Below, in pieces: positions 42,145-51,700 of a stretch of 64,000 nt of DNA. A program made the position numbers and the translations under genes. Numbering within the stretch: position 1 is the stretch's first letter; every line of letters starts with the position of its first letter. The notes under the pieces are model-generated. The model saw nothing but the letters and a program-made list of their open reading frames with translations, had not been told where the DNA came from and did no database searches. The stretch is from Clostridiales bacterium (GTDB lineage Bacteria > Bacillota > Clostridia > Lachnospirales > Lachnospiraceae): NCBI GenBank assembly GCA_020859985.1, contig JAJBVD010000006.1:62001-126000 (forward strand). Direction: 5' to 3'.

Positions 42145-44958
42145 ATGAAAAGACGAGAAGAAAGAACAGAAAAAAGGCAAGAAAAAAGGCAAGAAATAAA
42201 ACAAGAAAAAAGACAAGATAAAAGACAGACGAAAGCAGGACTTTGGGGAAAGGCAAAAGAGCGACTTGCTGTGTTTGTTGTGCTTGTGGTCATGATTTCT
42301 ACAAGTATTGAAGGTGCTGTGCCTTATCTTTTCATGTGTAATCAATATGCCGAGGCTTCCGGTGTGAGGGAGAATGAAACAATCAGGACAGAGAGCCAGC
42401 CTGCTTCGGAATGTGAGGCGGAGAGTGAAAGCGAGAACGGAACCGGAAGCAAGTTGGAAACCGAAAGTGAATCGGAAAGCGAATCGGAAAGTGAAAGTGA
42501 ATCGGAAAGCGAATCAGAAAGCGAAACCGAAAGTGAAACGGAAAATGAATCGGAAAACGAGACAGAAAGTGAGACGGAAACCGAAAGCGAGACGGTAACA
42601 GGAACTGAGCTGGAGTCTGAGTTTATAACTGAAGTTGAATTAGAAGGGGAATCAGAAAGTGAGACAGATGTCCGGAGTGAAGAACAGTTAGAAACGGAGA
42701 TGGGCTCAGAGGATGAAGCGGAATCAGGGAGTGGAGAAGCCGCAGAGGTTGAGACGGAATCGGAGAACGGGGCAGAATCAGAAGCTGAGACGGAATCGGA
42801 GAGCGAGCTCGAAACAGAATCCTTGACTGAACCTGCTAATTTTATGGAGCCAGAAACCCAGCCAGAGTCCGAAGCAGAGACGGAGTCCGAAGTGCAGACA
42901 GAGCCCGAAGCGCAGACAGAGTCCGAAGTGCAGACGGAGTCAGAAGCACAGACGGAGTCCGAAGCGCAGCCAGAGTCCGAAGCAGAGACGGAGTCCGAAG
43001 CACAGCCGGAGTCCGAGGCACAGACGGAGTCAGAGACCCAGTCAGAGTCCGAAGCAGGAACGCATGATTCAATTACCCGGGATACTGATTATGATCTGAC
43101 AGGGAATGACGGCGCATGGTATCGCGATACGAATGGCCTGCTTTGGGTACGGCTGGGCAGTTCTCTTAAAGCAACACCGAGATCGGGAACCGGGTATAAT
43201 CAGGGAAGCAGCGTTACGAATGTGCAAAGAGATGGAGTGCTGTCTGTTGTGTTGAGAAAAGTAAATGAAGAGGGCGCGCTGCTGAAAGAATCCGCGATTC
43301 GGGAAGAAGCGTATTATGTAGATGAGGAAGCCCCGCAGGCGGGGTTTCAGATGACAGGAACCAAGTCAGGCGAAGTTGTCTATTCAACCGGATCCTGCGC
43401 GGTTTCCATTACTGTAAACCCGGATGGAAAGAGTGGTCTGAAAACTACATATTACAAGATTGTAAATTGTGATTCGAATGGAAGTGTGGCAGAGTCTGCG
43501 GCGTCTGCTAACTGGAAGGAATGCTCTTCTGACGCGACAATTCGGGTATCGGGAGAGGGACTGTACCGGGTTTACGTTAAGACGGAAGACATGGTAGGAA
43601 ATACTGCGTTTTCGGGAAGTGGAGTAATATGTGTGGATGACACTTTGCCTCAGATCAGTATTACAGGGGTGGGCGATCAGACGGCAAATTCCGGAAGTAT
43701 AAAGCTGCGTGTAAGCTGTGCGGATCTTTTCTACAAAAAGGACTCTCTGCAGATAAGCATCAATGGTGTCAATCAGGGAAATTCTCCGATGGTCAGCCAG
43801 AGTGGACAGGAAGCAGATGGAGCCTGGGTAGAGTATCAGGATTTTCCTGTATCTCAGGAGTATGATGATGTATATGAGGTGTCGGTGAGCGCTGAAGATC
43901 TGGCTGGAAATAAGCAGGAGAAATTGGTTCGATTTTCCATTAACCGATATGGCTCTGTTTATGACCTTTCGTCAGAGACGCAAAAGATACTGGAACAGTA
44001 TTTTTTATCAGAGGCGGAGGCAGTGGTTTTTTATGAAACCAATATTGATTATGTTGGAGAATCAAAGATTTATTGTCGCTTTAACGGCGTATTGCGTGAA
44101 TTAAACGCCGGAAAAGATTATCAGGTGACCATGGAAGGAAACGACCAGTCCTGGAAACGGTATTGCTATACGATTTCACCTGATTATTTTTCAAAAGAAG
44201 GAATTTATGAGCTGCAGCTCGTATCCGGTGATGCGGCATCCAATACGAGCGATACCGGTATCCAGCAGAAACAGGTGACATTTGTTCTTGATCATACCGT
44301 ACCTACCTGTACGATCAGCGGAATTGAGGAATATGGCATATATGAGGAGACGATGGCGACATTTTGTGTGATACCGAATGACAATATCGGTCTGGACTGT
44401 GTGCGGGTATATCATAACAGCGAGCTGCTTCTGGAGAATGCAGGCCGGCCGAATTCAGGGGAGGCAATAAAGCTCACACTTGTAAAGGATCAGGAGTGGC
44501 AGACGATACAGATCTGGCTCTGCGATAAGGCGGGAAATGAATACTGGAGTGAAGAAATTCCAGTGTTTGTGGGCGCTGTGGATGTTGAAGTTCCCGAATA
44601 TCAGAAATGCAGGCCAAGTGCGATGGAATTGGCTGACATGGAGTCTGTGTATTCTGACAGTTTTAAAGAACAGGTTGAAGCACTTTTTATGTCTGATGAA
44701 GAATCAGACCTGCAGACAACTTCTCTGAATTACAGTGAAAGAACGGATGAAGAATCAGCAGGTACGGGAGAAACAACGGAAGCTGTGACAGAAAACAGCA
44801 TTGTTACAAAACTTTCCGGTTTATTTAAAACAACATCAGAGGGAGACATTTATCAGGCAGAAGGGCGCAGCCGGAGGATTGGATGGGTACTTTTGGGAAT
44901 CGGCCTTTTTAGCTTTACGATAACAATTGTTCACTATAAGCTGCATTGGAAAAAATAG
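42145..44958 (+). CDS. Large Glu/Ser-repeat surface protein with Ig-like modules
   Basis: 937 residues starting 16 bp after the kinase. A very basic N-terminus with repeats of the KRQEK kind (1-40) is followed by a helix (VFVVLVVMISTSIEGAV). A low-complexity acidic stretch covers about 75-310 (ESESES, then 6-residue units like QTESEA). Beta-rich modules of bacterial Ig/cadherin type follow (about 320-850, with VDEEAPQAGF, VDDTLPQISITG, LDHTVPTCTISG as repeated strand starts). A membrane helix lies near the end (IGWVLLGIGLFSFTITIV). The acidic stretch could span the wall. Function unknown; adhesion or ligand sensing for the kinase is an inference. Confidence 0.8.
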   Translation: MKRREERTEKRQEKRQEIKQEKRQDKRQTKAGLWGKAKERLAVFVVLVVMISTSIEGAVPYLFMCNQYAEASGVRENETIRTESQPASECEAESESENGTGSKLETESESESESESESESESESESETESETENESENETESETETESETVTGTELESEFITEVELEGESESETDVRSEEQLETEMGSEDEAESGSGEAAEVETESENGAESEAETESESELETESLTEPANFMEPETQPESEAETESEVQTEPEAQTESEVQTESEAQTESEAQPESEAETESEAQPESEAQTESETQSESEAGTHDSITRDTDYDLTGNDGAWYRDTNGLLWVRLGSSLKATPRSGTGYNQGSSVTNVQRDGVLSVVLRKVNEEGALLKESAIREEAYYVDEEAPQAGFQMTGTKSGEVVYSTGSCAVSITVNPDGKSGLKTTYYKIVNCDSNGSVAESAASANWKECSSDATIRVSGEGLYRVYVKTEDMVGNTAFSGSGVICVDDTLPQISITGVGDQTANSGSIKLRVSCADLFYKKDSLQISINGVNQGNSPMVSQSGQEADGAWVEYQDFPVSQEYDDVYEVSVSAEDLAGNKQEKLVRFSINRYGSVYDLSSETQKILEQYFLSEAEAVVFYETNIDYVGESKIYCRFNGVLRELNAGKDYQVTMEGNDQSWKRYCYTISPDYFSKEGIYELQLVSGDAASNTSDTGIQQKQVTFVLDHTVPTCTISGIEEYGIYEETMATFCVIPNDNIGLDCVRVYHNSELLLENAGRPNSGEAIKLTLVKDQEWQTIQIWLCDKAGNEYWSEEIPVFVGAVDVEVPEYQKCRPSAMELADMESVYSDSFKEQVEALFMSDEESDLQTTSLNYSERTDEESAGTGETTEAVTENSIVTKLSGLFKTTSEGDIYQAEGRSRRIGWVLLGIGLFSFTITIVHYKLHWKK
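42463..43056 (+). repeat. Coding short tandem repeats (Glu/Ser and QTESEA-type units)
   Basis: Hexanucleotide-like units (GAATCGGAAAGC) fill 42463-42600. An 18-bp unit (CAGACGGAGTCCGAAGCA-type) recurs at about 42851-43056. All unit lengths are multiples of three, so copy-number changes would keep the frame. Confidence 0.85.
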
Positions 44959-44988
44959 TGCTTCCCACTGCTGTTGCAAATATAAAAA

Positions 44989-45017
44989 TAGACTTTTTCA
45001 GACAAGTGTGGTATGAT
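44989..45017 (+). promoter_or_regulatory. Promoter of the YARHG gene
   Basis: TAGACT (44989-44994), a 17-bp spacer and TATGAT (45012-45017) with an extended TG one base before. A CCCC/GGGG mini-hairpin follows before the start codon. Confidence 0.5.
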
Positions 45018-45047
45018 GCCCCGTGAAGGGGTGAGGTATAAATAATT

Positions 45048-46307
45048 ATGCGAAAGAAAAGGAATATTTTGAAACGCAACAGCGGGTTCGTAGTGGGCTG
45101 CGTTTTTGCCGCGGGTGCTTCTTTTCTTACAGTGGATCTGGTGCTGGCGGATGTTCTGACGGCAGATCTCTTTATGGATGGCAGCCTTTCTGTGGAAGAG
45201 ACAGAGAGTGAGTCAGAAGCTGAGGCTGCATCTGTTCCGGAAGAGAGCGAAGAGGCGCGCACTTACGAGACCGACGCATTTACTGTGACTGCTTTGGGAG
45301 AGATCCTTGACGGAGCAGAGACGGAAGAGGGCACCGAAGCAGAGACAGCGTCTGAGACAGAAGAAGAGTCAGAGAATGAAGCAGAATCAGAGACGGATAC
45401 AGAGGCTGAGACTGATACAGAAGCGGATTCTGCAAACAATGAGGAAACGGAGCTCGCAGCGGAGACAGATCCAGAGACGGAATCCGGAACCCAAAGCGGA
45501 GAAAGTGGAACAAGCGCCACAGACGTGAACGGAACATCTTCGGATGAAGAAGAAAGCTCGAGTACGACCGAAAGCAGTTCTGCATCTGCATCATCAGGGA
45601 ACACAGGAATATCCGGCAGCAATAGCTCAGCGTCATCGGGCAGTACGAGTTCATCGGGCGGCAGCTCAACATCGAACGGCAGTTCAGTATCGGAAAGCGG
45701 TTCATCTTCGGGCAGTTCGTCTTCGGGAAGCGGTTCATCTTCGGGCAGTTCGTCTTCGGGAAGCAGTTCATCTTCGGGCAGCGGTTCGTCTACGAATGGA
45801 AGCTCTTCTTCATCGGGCAGTTCAGATGACGGATGGACCGCCGTTGACTCGGATGATAATATTACGATCTGGACATATCAGGGTTCTTCTTCTGGAAGCA
45901 GCTCCGGTTCTTCGGGAAGTACATCTTCCGGAAGCAGCAGCTCCGGCTCCTCTGGAAGCAGTTCTTCTGGCAGCACAACTTCTGGAAGCAGCAGTTCCGG
46001 CTCCTCGGGGACGAGCAGCAGTGAGCCTGATACGATTATCTCCGGTATCAGCAGCAGGTATATCAGTGAGAGTGAGCTGTACGGTTATAGCTTAAGTGAG
46101 CTGCGGCTGATCCGGAATGAGATCTTTGCTCTGCACGGAAGAATTTTTAAATCAGAAGATTTACAGGAGTATTTCAGCCAAAAATCCTGGTATACACCAC
46201 TTTATACTCCGGAAGAATTTGATGCTGATCTGTTTTCTCATCTGAACGAATATGAGAAAGCCAATCTGAATGTGATCCTCGCTTATGAGGCAGCATTGGG
46301 CGGCTGA
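45048..46307 (+). CDS. Membrane-anchored Ser/Gly-rich protein with C-terminal YARHG domain
   Basis: 419 residues. A basic start and helix (VVGCVFAAGASFLTVDLVLADVL) are followed by a Glu/Thr-rich stretch (about 55-155) and a Ser/Gly-rich stretch (about 160-325). The C-terminal domain (about 335-419) matches YARHG: YGYSLSELRLIRNEIFALHG then GRIFKSEDLQEYF and WYTPLY. YARHG domains are extracellular in bacteria and of unknown function. The low-complexity part probably reaches through the wall so that the domain is displayed outside. It has its own promoter but belongs to the kinase locus. Confidence 0.88.
   Translation: MRKKRNILKRNSGFVVGCVFAAGASFLTVDLVLADVLTADLFMDGSLSVEETESESEAEAASVPEESEEARTYETDAFTVTALGEILDGAETEEGTEAETASETEEESENEAESETDTEAETDTEADSANNEETELAAETDPETESGTQSGESGTSATDVNGTSSDEEESSSTTESSSASASSGNTGISGSNSSASSGSTSSSGGSSTSNGSSVSESGSSSGSSSSGSGSSSGSSSSGSSSSSGSGSSTNGSSSSSGSSDDGWTAVDSDDNITIWTYQGSSSGSSSGSSGSTSSGSSSSGSSGSSSSGSTTSGSSSSGSSGTSSSEPDTIISGISSRYISESELYGYSLSELRLIRNEIFALHGRIFKSEDLQEYFSQKSWYTPLYTPEEFDADLFSHLNEYEKANLNVILAYEAALGG
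45580..46018 (+). repeat. Ser/Gly low-complexity coding repeat
   Basis: Two tracts (about 45580-45830 and 45880-46018) made of units such as TCGGGCAGTTCGTCT and TCTGGAAGCAGC that encode SSGSSSGS-like sequence. They lie between the Glu-rich part and the YARHG domain. Confidence 0.85.
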
Positions 46308-46400
46308 TGAGAAAACAACGAAACGACAGTGAAGTCGGCACTTTAGATTGGACGTCTTTGCCTTTGAGGGCGGATGCGTTCCATTAGACGGAGGATTGGC

Positions 46401-47639
46401 ATGAAAGTTTTTCGCAGGATATTGTTAAAACTGGTGATATTGATACTTGTTGTTGTTCTGTTTGGCGGAGCTGCTTATGTGGTCCATTACTGGCCGCAGA
46501 GTTCCTCGGGGGGAGCACTGGAAGCATACCTTGAATTGCTTATTGAAAATGATACAGAAAAGGCATATGAACGGCTGGATCAGACAGAGAGCACAGTTCT
46601 CTCACAGACGGAATATGAGTCGGCCATTCAGGCATGGAAATATGCACTGTGTGACTCTTACCGGATTGAGGAGATTTCTACCCGCCAGGGTACGAATGGG
46701 GAATCTTATGCGGATTATCATGTGGAATTTCTGGATTCCTCAGAAGAAGTTCAGCTGGAATGTGACATTACGTTAAAGGAGCAGTCAGACGCGGTACTGG
46801 GTATGCTGGATCAGTGGAAGGTTCTGCCGGATCATTGTATGGTGAAAAATCTTCGGGTGACAGTACCGGTCGGCTCAACATTATATCTGGATGGGGAAGA
46901 AGCTGACAGCGCATGGATCGTATCAGCAGAGCCGGAGTCAGCAGAAGAGACAGAGGAGTCGGAGGCGACAGATGGAGCGGAAGAGTCAGATACGGCAGAT
47001 GAGGCGGATGATGCCGATGCTTCAAAGGTCTGCTATGAGATTCCCGGTTTGCTGCCGGAGAAGGTCAGTGTGGTAGTGCGCCATCCGATTCTGGAATCTC
47101 TGGAAGTGACACTGGATCCGCTGGATGGAGATGTAGATTATTGTGACAGTATGGACTGGAAGGAAAGCGCCGGATCTTCCTGTATGGAAATTGCGGTATC
47201 GGCATTGAAACAGATTTATACTGCCGCGGTGACCGGGGAGACGGAAAAGCTTGACGAGCTGTTTTCTGAATGTCAGGATGCTGTGACTGCAATTGTTGAG
47301 AGTCAGTCGGAAGAATTTTACCGAGAGAACGAGACGACTCATCCAGAGTTTGAGAGTGTTGGCATTTACGGTTATGAGGCCGATTTCGAAGCACCTGTGT
47401 ATACGAATGATGAGAATGGTGCGATCACTGCGACTATGACGTTTACGTATCATTATATTGTACGCAATAGGGAACGCGTGGAGACCGGAGATATCTGGGC
47501 GGATGGTGAGAATGCCTGGGAGTATCAGACAGTTCCGTATACAGGGGAAGCCATTGCAGAGTTTGTTCTGTCTTATTATGAGGATGAGTGGCATATTGAA
47601 ACTGTGACACTTCCGGTGATTCCGGAATCCGAAGAATAG
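46401..47639 (+). CDS. Single-helix membrane protein, TcaA-like architecture
   Basis: 412 residues from the ATG at 46401 (GGAGG just upstream). One N-terminal helix (LLKLVILILVVVLFGGAAYVV) is followed by an outside NTF2-like segment (LEAYLELLIENDTEKAYERL). A short PEGA-like strand pair (VPVGSTLYLDGEEAD) and an acidic insert come next, and a second NTF2-like domain covers about 270-410. This order resembles TcaA-type envelope proteins of Firmicutes, but no zinc ribbon is present and the match is by eye only. It follows the YARHG gene by 93 bp. Confidence 0.7.
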   Translation: MKVFRRILLKLVILILVVVLFGGAAYVVHYWPQSSSGGALEAYLELLIENDTEKAYERLDQTESTVLSQTEYESAIQAWKYALCDSYRIEEISTRQGTNGESYADYHVEFLDSSEEVQLECDITLKEQSDAVLGMLDQWKVLPDHCMVKNLRVTVPVGSTLYLDGEEADSAWIVSAEPESAEETEESEATDGAEESDTADEADDADASKVCYEIPGLLPEKVSVVVRHPILESLEVTLDPLDGDVDYCDSMDWKESAGSSCMEIAVSALKQIYTAAVTGETEKLDELFSECQDAVTAIVESQSEEFYRENETTHPEFESVGIYGYEADFEAPVYTNDENGAITATMTFTYHYIVRNRERVETGDIWADGENAWEYQTVPYTGEAIAEFVLSYYEDEWHIETVTLPVIPESEE

Positions 47640-47644
47640 AAAAA

Positions 47645-47668
47645 ATTGTGGAGATACTGAACAGTTAC
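47645..47668 (+). repeat. Dispersed palindrome, copy 5 (right half)
   Basis: ATTGTGGAGATACTGAACAG then TTAC; only the right arm is conserved. It ends two bases before the ATG at 47671. Confidence 0.6.
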
Positions 47669-47670
47669 GT

Positions 47671-48309
47671 ATGGTGGAAACTATGAGCTGGGTTTTCTAT
47701 GTGCTCTCTCCGGTAATGATTTCTCTTGTAATATCGGAGATGACTGCAATTTTGGCGGGCAATGTTTTGGACAGCGCGGCGCGTACCGCGCTGTCTGCTG
47801 TTTTTGCGCTTCCATTTGGTGTCTGGATGTACCGACAGGATACAAAAAGAAATGCTTTTGAGCAGCATAGACATATGGACCGAAGCAGAATGTGTTGTTT
47901 GGGAGCTGCTGCTCTTTGCCTGTTTGGAGGCGGACTGCTGAATGTTTTTTGGAGTTGGATACTGAAGCTTTTGCAGGTTACTTCTGTTTTTTCAAATGAG
48001 ACGCAGGAAGCATTATTTTCAAGCGGAATTATAATGCAGCTGCTTGGTCCCGGACTGTTGGTTCCGCTTACAGAAGAGCTGATTTTTCGGGGGCTTTTGT
48101 ATGGCAGAATGAGAACGCGCCTGCAAATGAAGCAGGCGGTACTGCTTTCTGCGCTGCTCTTTGCATTTTATCACGGAAATCCGGTTCAGATACTCTATGC
48201 GTTTCCGATGGCACTATTGCTGGCGATACTCTATGAACGGGGAGAGTCTCTGATTTACCCGATCCTGTTTCACATGGGAGCGAATCTGACAGCAATTTTT
48301 CTACAGTAA
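47671..48309 (+). CDS. CPBP-family intramembrane metalloprotease
   Basis: 212 residues; an ATG at 47683 is an alternative start. Several membrane helices and the CPBP motifs are present: EELIFRGLLYGRM with the paired Glu, FAFYHGN and LFHMGANL with metal-binding His. Family members include Rce1-like CAAX proteases and bacteriocin-immunity proteins. Placed at the end of the kinase locus, it might cleave one of the single-helix neighbours; this is an inference. No good ribosome site precedes either start. Confidence 0.85.
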   Translation: MVETMSWVFYVLSPVMISLVISEMTAILAGNVLDSAARTALSAVFALPFGVWMYRQDTKRNAFEQHRHMDRSRMCCLGAAALCLFGGGLLNVFWSWILKLLQVTSVFSNETQEALFSSGIIMQLLGPGLLVPLTEELIFRGLLYGRMRTRLQMKQAVLLSALLFAFYHGNPVQILYAFPMALLLAILYERGESLIYPILFHMGANLTAIFLQ

Positions 48310-48343
48310 AAACATGGCCTGGACTATTCACTGCTATGTTTTT
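48308..48343 (+). terminator. Terminator after the CPBP gene
   Basis: AAAAACAT (48308-48315) and ATGTTTTT (48336-48343) form an A/T-rich 8-bp stem with the T tract as part of it. It overlaps the stop codon. Confidence 0.55.
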
Positions 48344-48738
48344 GGGATGCCGGATTGAGAGAAAGGGAGCGGCTTGATTTATTTAAAACCGAACTGTGAA
48401 CGATAACGGGAAGATAAATTGTATTTAAAAAAGAAAGAATAAAGGACTGAATATCCGATTTATCTGATAATAATGAAGTATTTAGTAAAAAAACATATTA
48501 TCTGACAATATATAGAATATTCGTTCTTTACAGATAAGAAAATTAGGTGTATGATACAAAAAGCAGATGCGGCAGAATATTTTTGTTGCGGACACTGGAA
48601 AAGGCACGCCATGAAAATTGCTTTGCAATTGGACGTGGTACTTTCAACAATTTTTGTTGGGAATTGGGACATGGCCTTTGTCTGGCGTACGAATATGCCG
48701 GATCTATCACAAGGAGGAATCACGAGGAGGAAGTTAGG
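48344..48738 (+). other. Control region and leader of gltB
   Basis: 395 bp without a supported gene; AT-rich up to the promoter at 48529. The leader of about 175 nt holds small inverted repeats (AATTGC-TTT-GCAATT at about 48618-48632, CAACAA-TTTTTGTTG at about 48646). No riboswitch class was recognised. The frame upstream of the gltB start (48547-48738) is not conserved-looking and is rejected. Confidence 0.5.
48529..48556 (+). promoter_or_regulatory. Promoter of gltBD
   Basis: TTTACA (48529-48534), a 16-bp spacer and TATGAT (48551-48556). Confidence 0.65.
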
Positions 48739-51700
48739 ATGGATTCTATGAGACACACAGAATCTGTCTGCAGGGAGCCCGGATTGTACCGGCCCGAGTT
48801 TGAACATGACAACTGCGGGATCGGGGCGATCGTGAACATCAAGGGGATCAAGACCCATCAGACAGTGGCAGACGCACTTAGTATTGTAGAAAATCTTGAA
48901 CACAGAGCAGGCAAAGATGCCGAGGGAAAAACTGGTGACGGTGTAGGAATTATGTTACAGATTTCGCATAAATTCTTCTCCAGAGCCTGTTCAGACCTTG
49001 GCATTTTTTTAGGAGGAGAGAGAGACTACGGTATCGGCATGTTTTTCTTCCCGCAGGACGATCTGCAGCGCAATCAGGCGAAGAAGATGTTCGAGAGCAT
49101 TGTGAAAAAGGAAGGATTAAAGTTCCTCGGATGGAGAAAGGTACCGACAGTGCCGGAAGTCTTAGGCCACAAGGCTCTGGAGAAGATGCCGTACATCGAG
49201 CAGGGCTTCGTAGAACGGCCGAAGGATGTCGAGAAGGGACTCGACTTTGACCGCCGGCTTTATATTGTCCGCCGGATTTTTGAACAGTCCAATGAGACGA
49301 CCTATGTCGTATCGTTTTCCAGCCGGACCATTATTTATAAAGGTATGTTCCTTGTCGGCCAGCTGCGGACCTTCTTTATGGATCTGCAGAGCGAGGACTA
49401 TGAATCCGCGATCGCGATCGTACATTCGCGATTCAGTACAAACACCAATCCGAGCTGGGAAAGAGCGCATCCGTACCGCCTGATGGTGCACAACGGCGAG
49501 ATCAACACCATCCGCGGCAACGCAGATAAGATGCTGGCGCGCGAAGAGACCATGTCTTCCAGCTACATGGAAGAGGATATGCACAAGGTGCTGCCGGTGA
49601 TCAACGCGAAGGGTTCTGACTCGGCGATGCTGGATAACACGCTGGAATTCCTGACGATGAACGGCATGGATCTTCCACTGGCCGTTATGATTACGATTCC
49701 GGAGCCGTGGGCGAACAACGCGGTGATGTCGCAGAAGAAAAAGGATTTTTATCACTATTACGCGACGATGATGGAGCCGTGGGACGGACCGGCGTCGATT
49801 CTTTTCTCGGACGGCGACATTATGGGTGCTGTGCTTGACCGCAACGGCCTTCGTCCTTCCCGTTATTATGTGACTTCAGACGGCTATGTGGTGCTGTCCT
49901 CAGAGGTCGGCGTGCTGGATATCCCGCCGGAAAAGATTGTGCAGAAAGAGAGACTGCATCCGGGCAAGATGCTGCTGGTGGATACCGTGGCCGGACGACT
50001 GGTCGATGATGAAGAGCTTAAGAGCCGCTACGCGGACCGCCAGCCGTACGGTGAATGGCTGGACCGTTATCTGGTGGCCTTAAAGGACCTGAAGATCCCG
50101 AACAAGAAAGTCGAGACCTATTCTGATGAGATGCGTATGCGTCTGATGAAGACCTTTGGATACAGCTATGAGGAATACCGCACTTCGATTAAGAATATGG
50201 CGGAGACCGGCGGCGAGGGCATCAGCGCCATGGGTATCGATACGCCGCTGGCGGTGCTTTCGAGCAAGCACCAGCCGCTGTTTAACTATTTCAAACAGCT
50301 GTTTGCGCAGGTGACGAACCCGCCTATCGACGCCATCCGTGAGAAGGTTGTGACCTCCAAGACGGTCTATGTCGGCGTGGAGGGCAATCTGCTGGAGGAG
50401 CATCCGGAGAACTGTCAGGTGCTGCAGATCCAGAATCCGATTCTCTCGAATACGGATATGCTGAAGATCAAAAATATGAAGGTACCGGGCTTCAAGGTGG
50501 CCGAGGTATCGATCACTTATTATAAGAATACCGGACTGGAGAAGGCCATCGACCATCTGTTTCTGGAGGTTGACCGGGCGTTCCGCGACGGAGCCAACAT
50601 CCTGATCTTAAGCGATAAGGGTGTAGACAAATTCCGTGTGCCGATTCCGTCGCTGCTGGCGACCTCGGCGGTGAACCAGTATCTGGTTAACACAAAGCGC
50701 AAGACTTCGATTGCTGTGATTCTGGAGACGGGCGAGCCGAGAGAGGTGCATCATTTCGCGACGCTGTTAGGCTATGGCGCAAGTGCGATCAACCCGTACC
50801 TGGCGCTGGATACGATTCACCAGCTGATCGACACGAACATGCTGGAGAAGGATTATTATGCGGCAGTCGAGGATTACACCAACGCGATTATCAACGGCAT
50901 TGTCAAGATTGCTTCCAAGATGGGTATTTCCACGATCCAGTCCTATCAGGGCTCGCAGATTTTTGAGGCGATCGGCATCAGTCAGGAAGTGATCGAGAAA
51001 TATTTCACCAACACCGTGAGCCGTGTCGGCGGGATCACGCTCAAGGATATTGAGGACGATATTGACTATCGTCATTCGAAGGCCTTTGACCCGCTTGGTC
51101 TGAAAGAGGATCTGACCCTGGACAGCATGGGCTGGCACAAGTCCAGGAGCGGCGGCGAGCATCACCGCTATAACCCCTGCACCATTCATCTGCTGCAGGA
51201 GTCCACGCGCACCGGCAATTATCAGATGTTCAAGGAATTTACAGAGCTGGTCAACCAGGAGGAATCCGGCTGTATCCGCAATACGATGGACTTCATTTAT
51301 CCAGAGCAGGGCGTGCCGATCGACGAGGTAGAGAGCGTGGATTCAATCGTGACGCGCTTCAAGACCGGAGCCATGTCCTACGGCTCGATTTCACAGGAGG
51401 CGCATGAGACGCTGGCAATCGCGATGAACATGCTCCACGGCAAGTCAAACACCGGTGAGGGCGGCGAGAGTCTGGAACGTCTGGTGATAGGACCGGACGG
51501 CAAGAACCGCTGCTCCGCAATCAAGCAGGTAGCATCCGGCCGATTCGGCGTGACCAGCCGTTATCTGGTGAGTGCAAAAGAGATCCAGATTAAGATGGCA
51601 CAGGGCGCGAAGCCGGGCGAGGGCGGACATCTTCCGGGCAAAAAGGTGTATCCGTGGATCGCGAAGACCAGGCACTCAACGCCAGGCGTCAGCCTGATTT

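Noticed and set aside
42463-43056. CRISPR-like regular repeats
   Set aside because: The units are contiguous, coding and without unique spacers; this is low-complexity protein sequence.
45580-46018. Possible repeat array or satellite
   Set aside because: It encodes a Ser/Gly linker in frame with the YARHG domain.
48547-48738. 64-codon extension of gltB upstream of 48739
   Set aside because: It begins at the -10 box, and glutamate synthases start close before the catalytic Cys; GAGGAGG precedes 48739.
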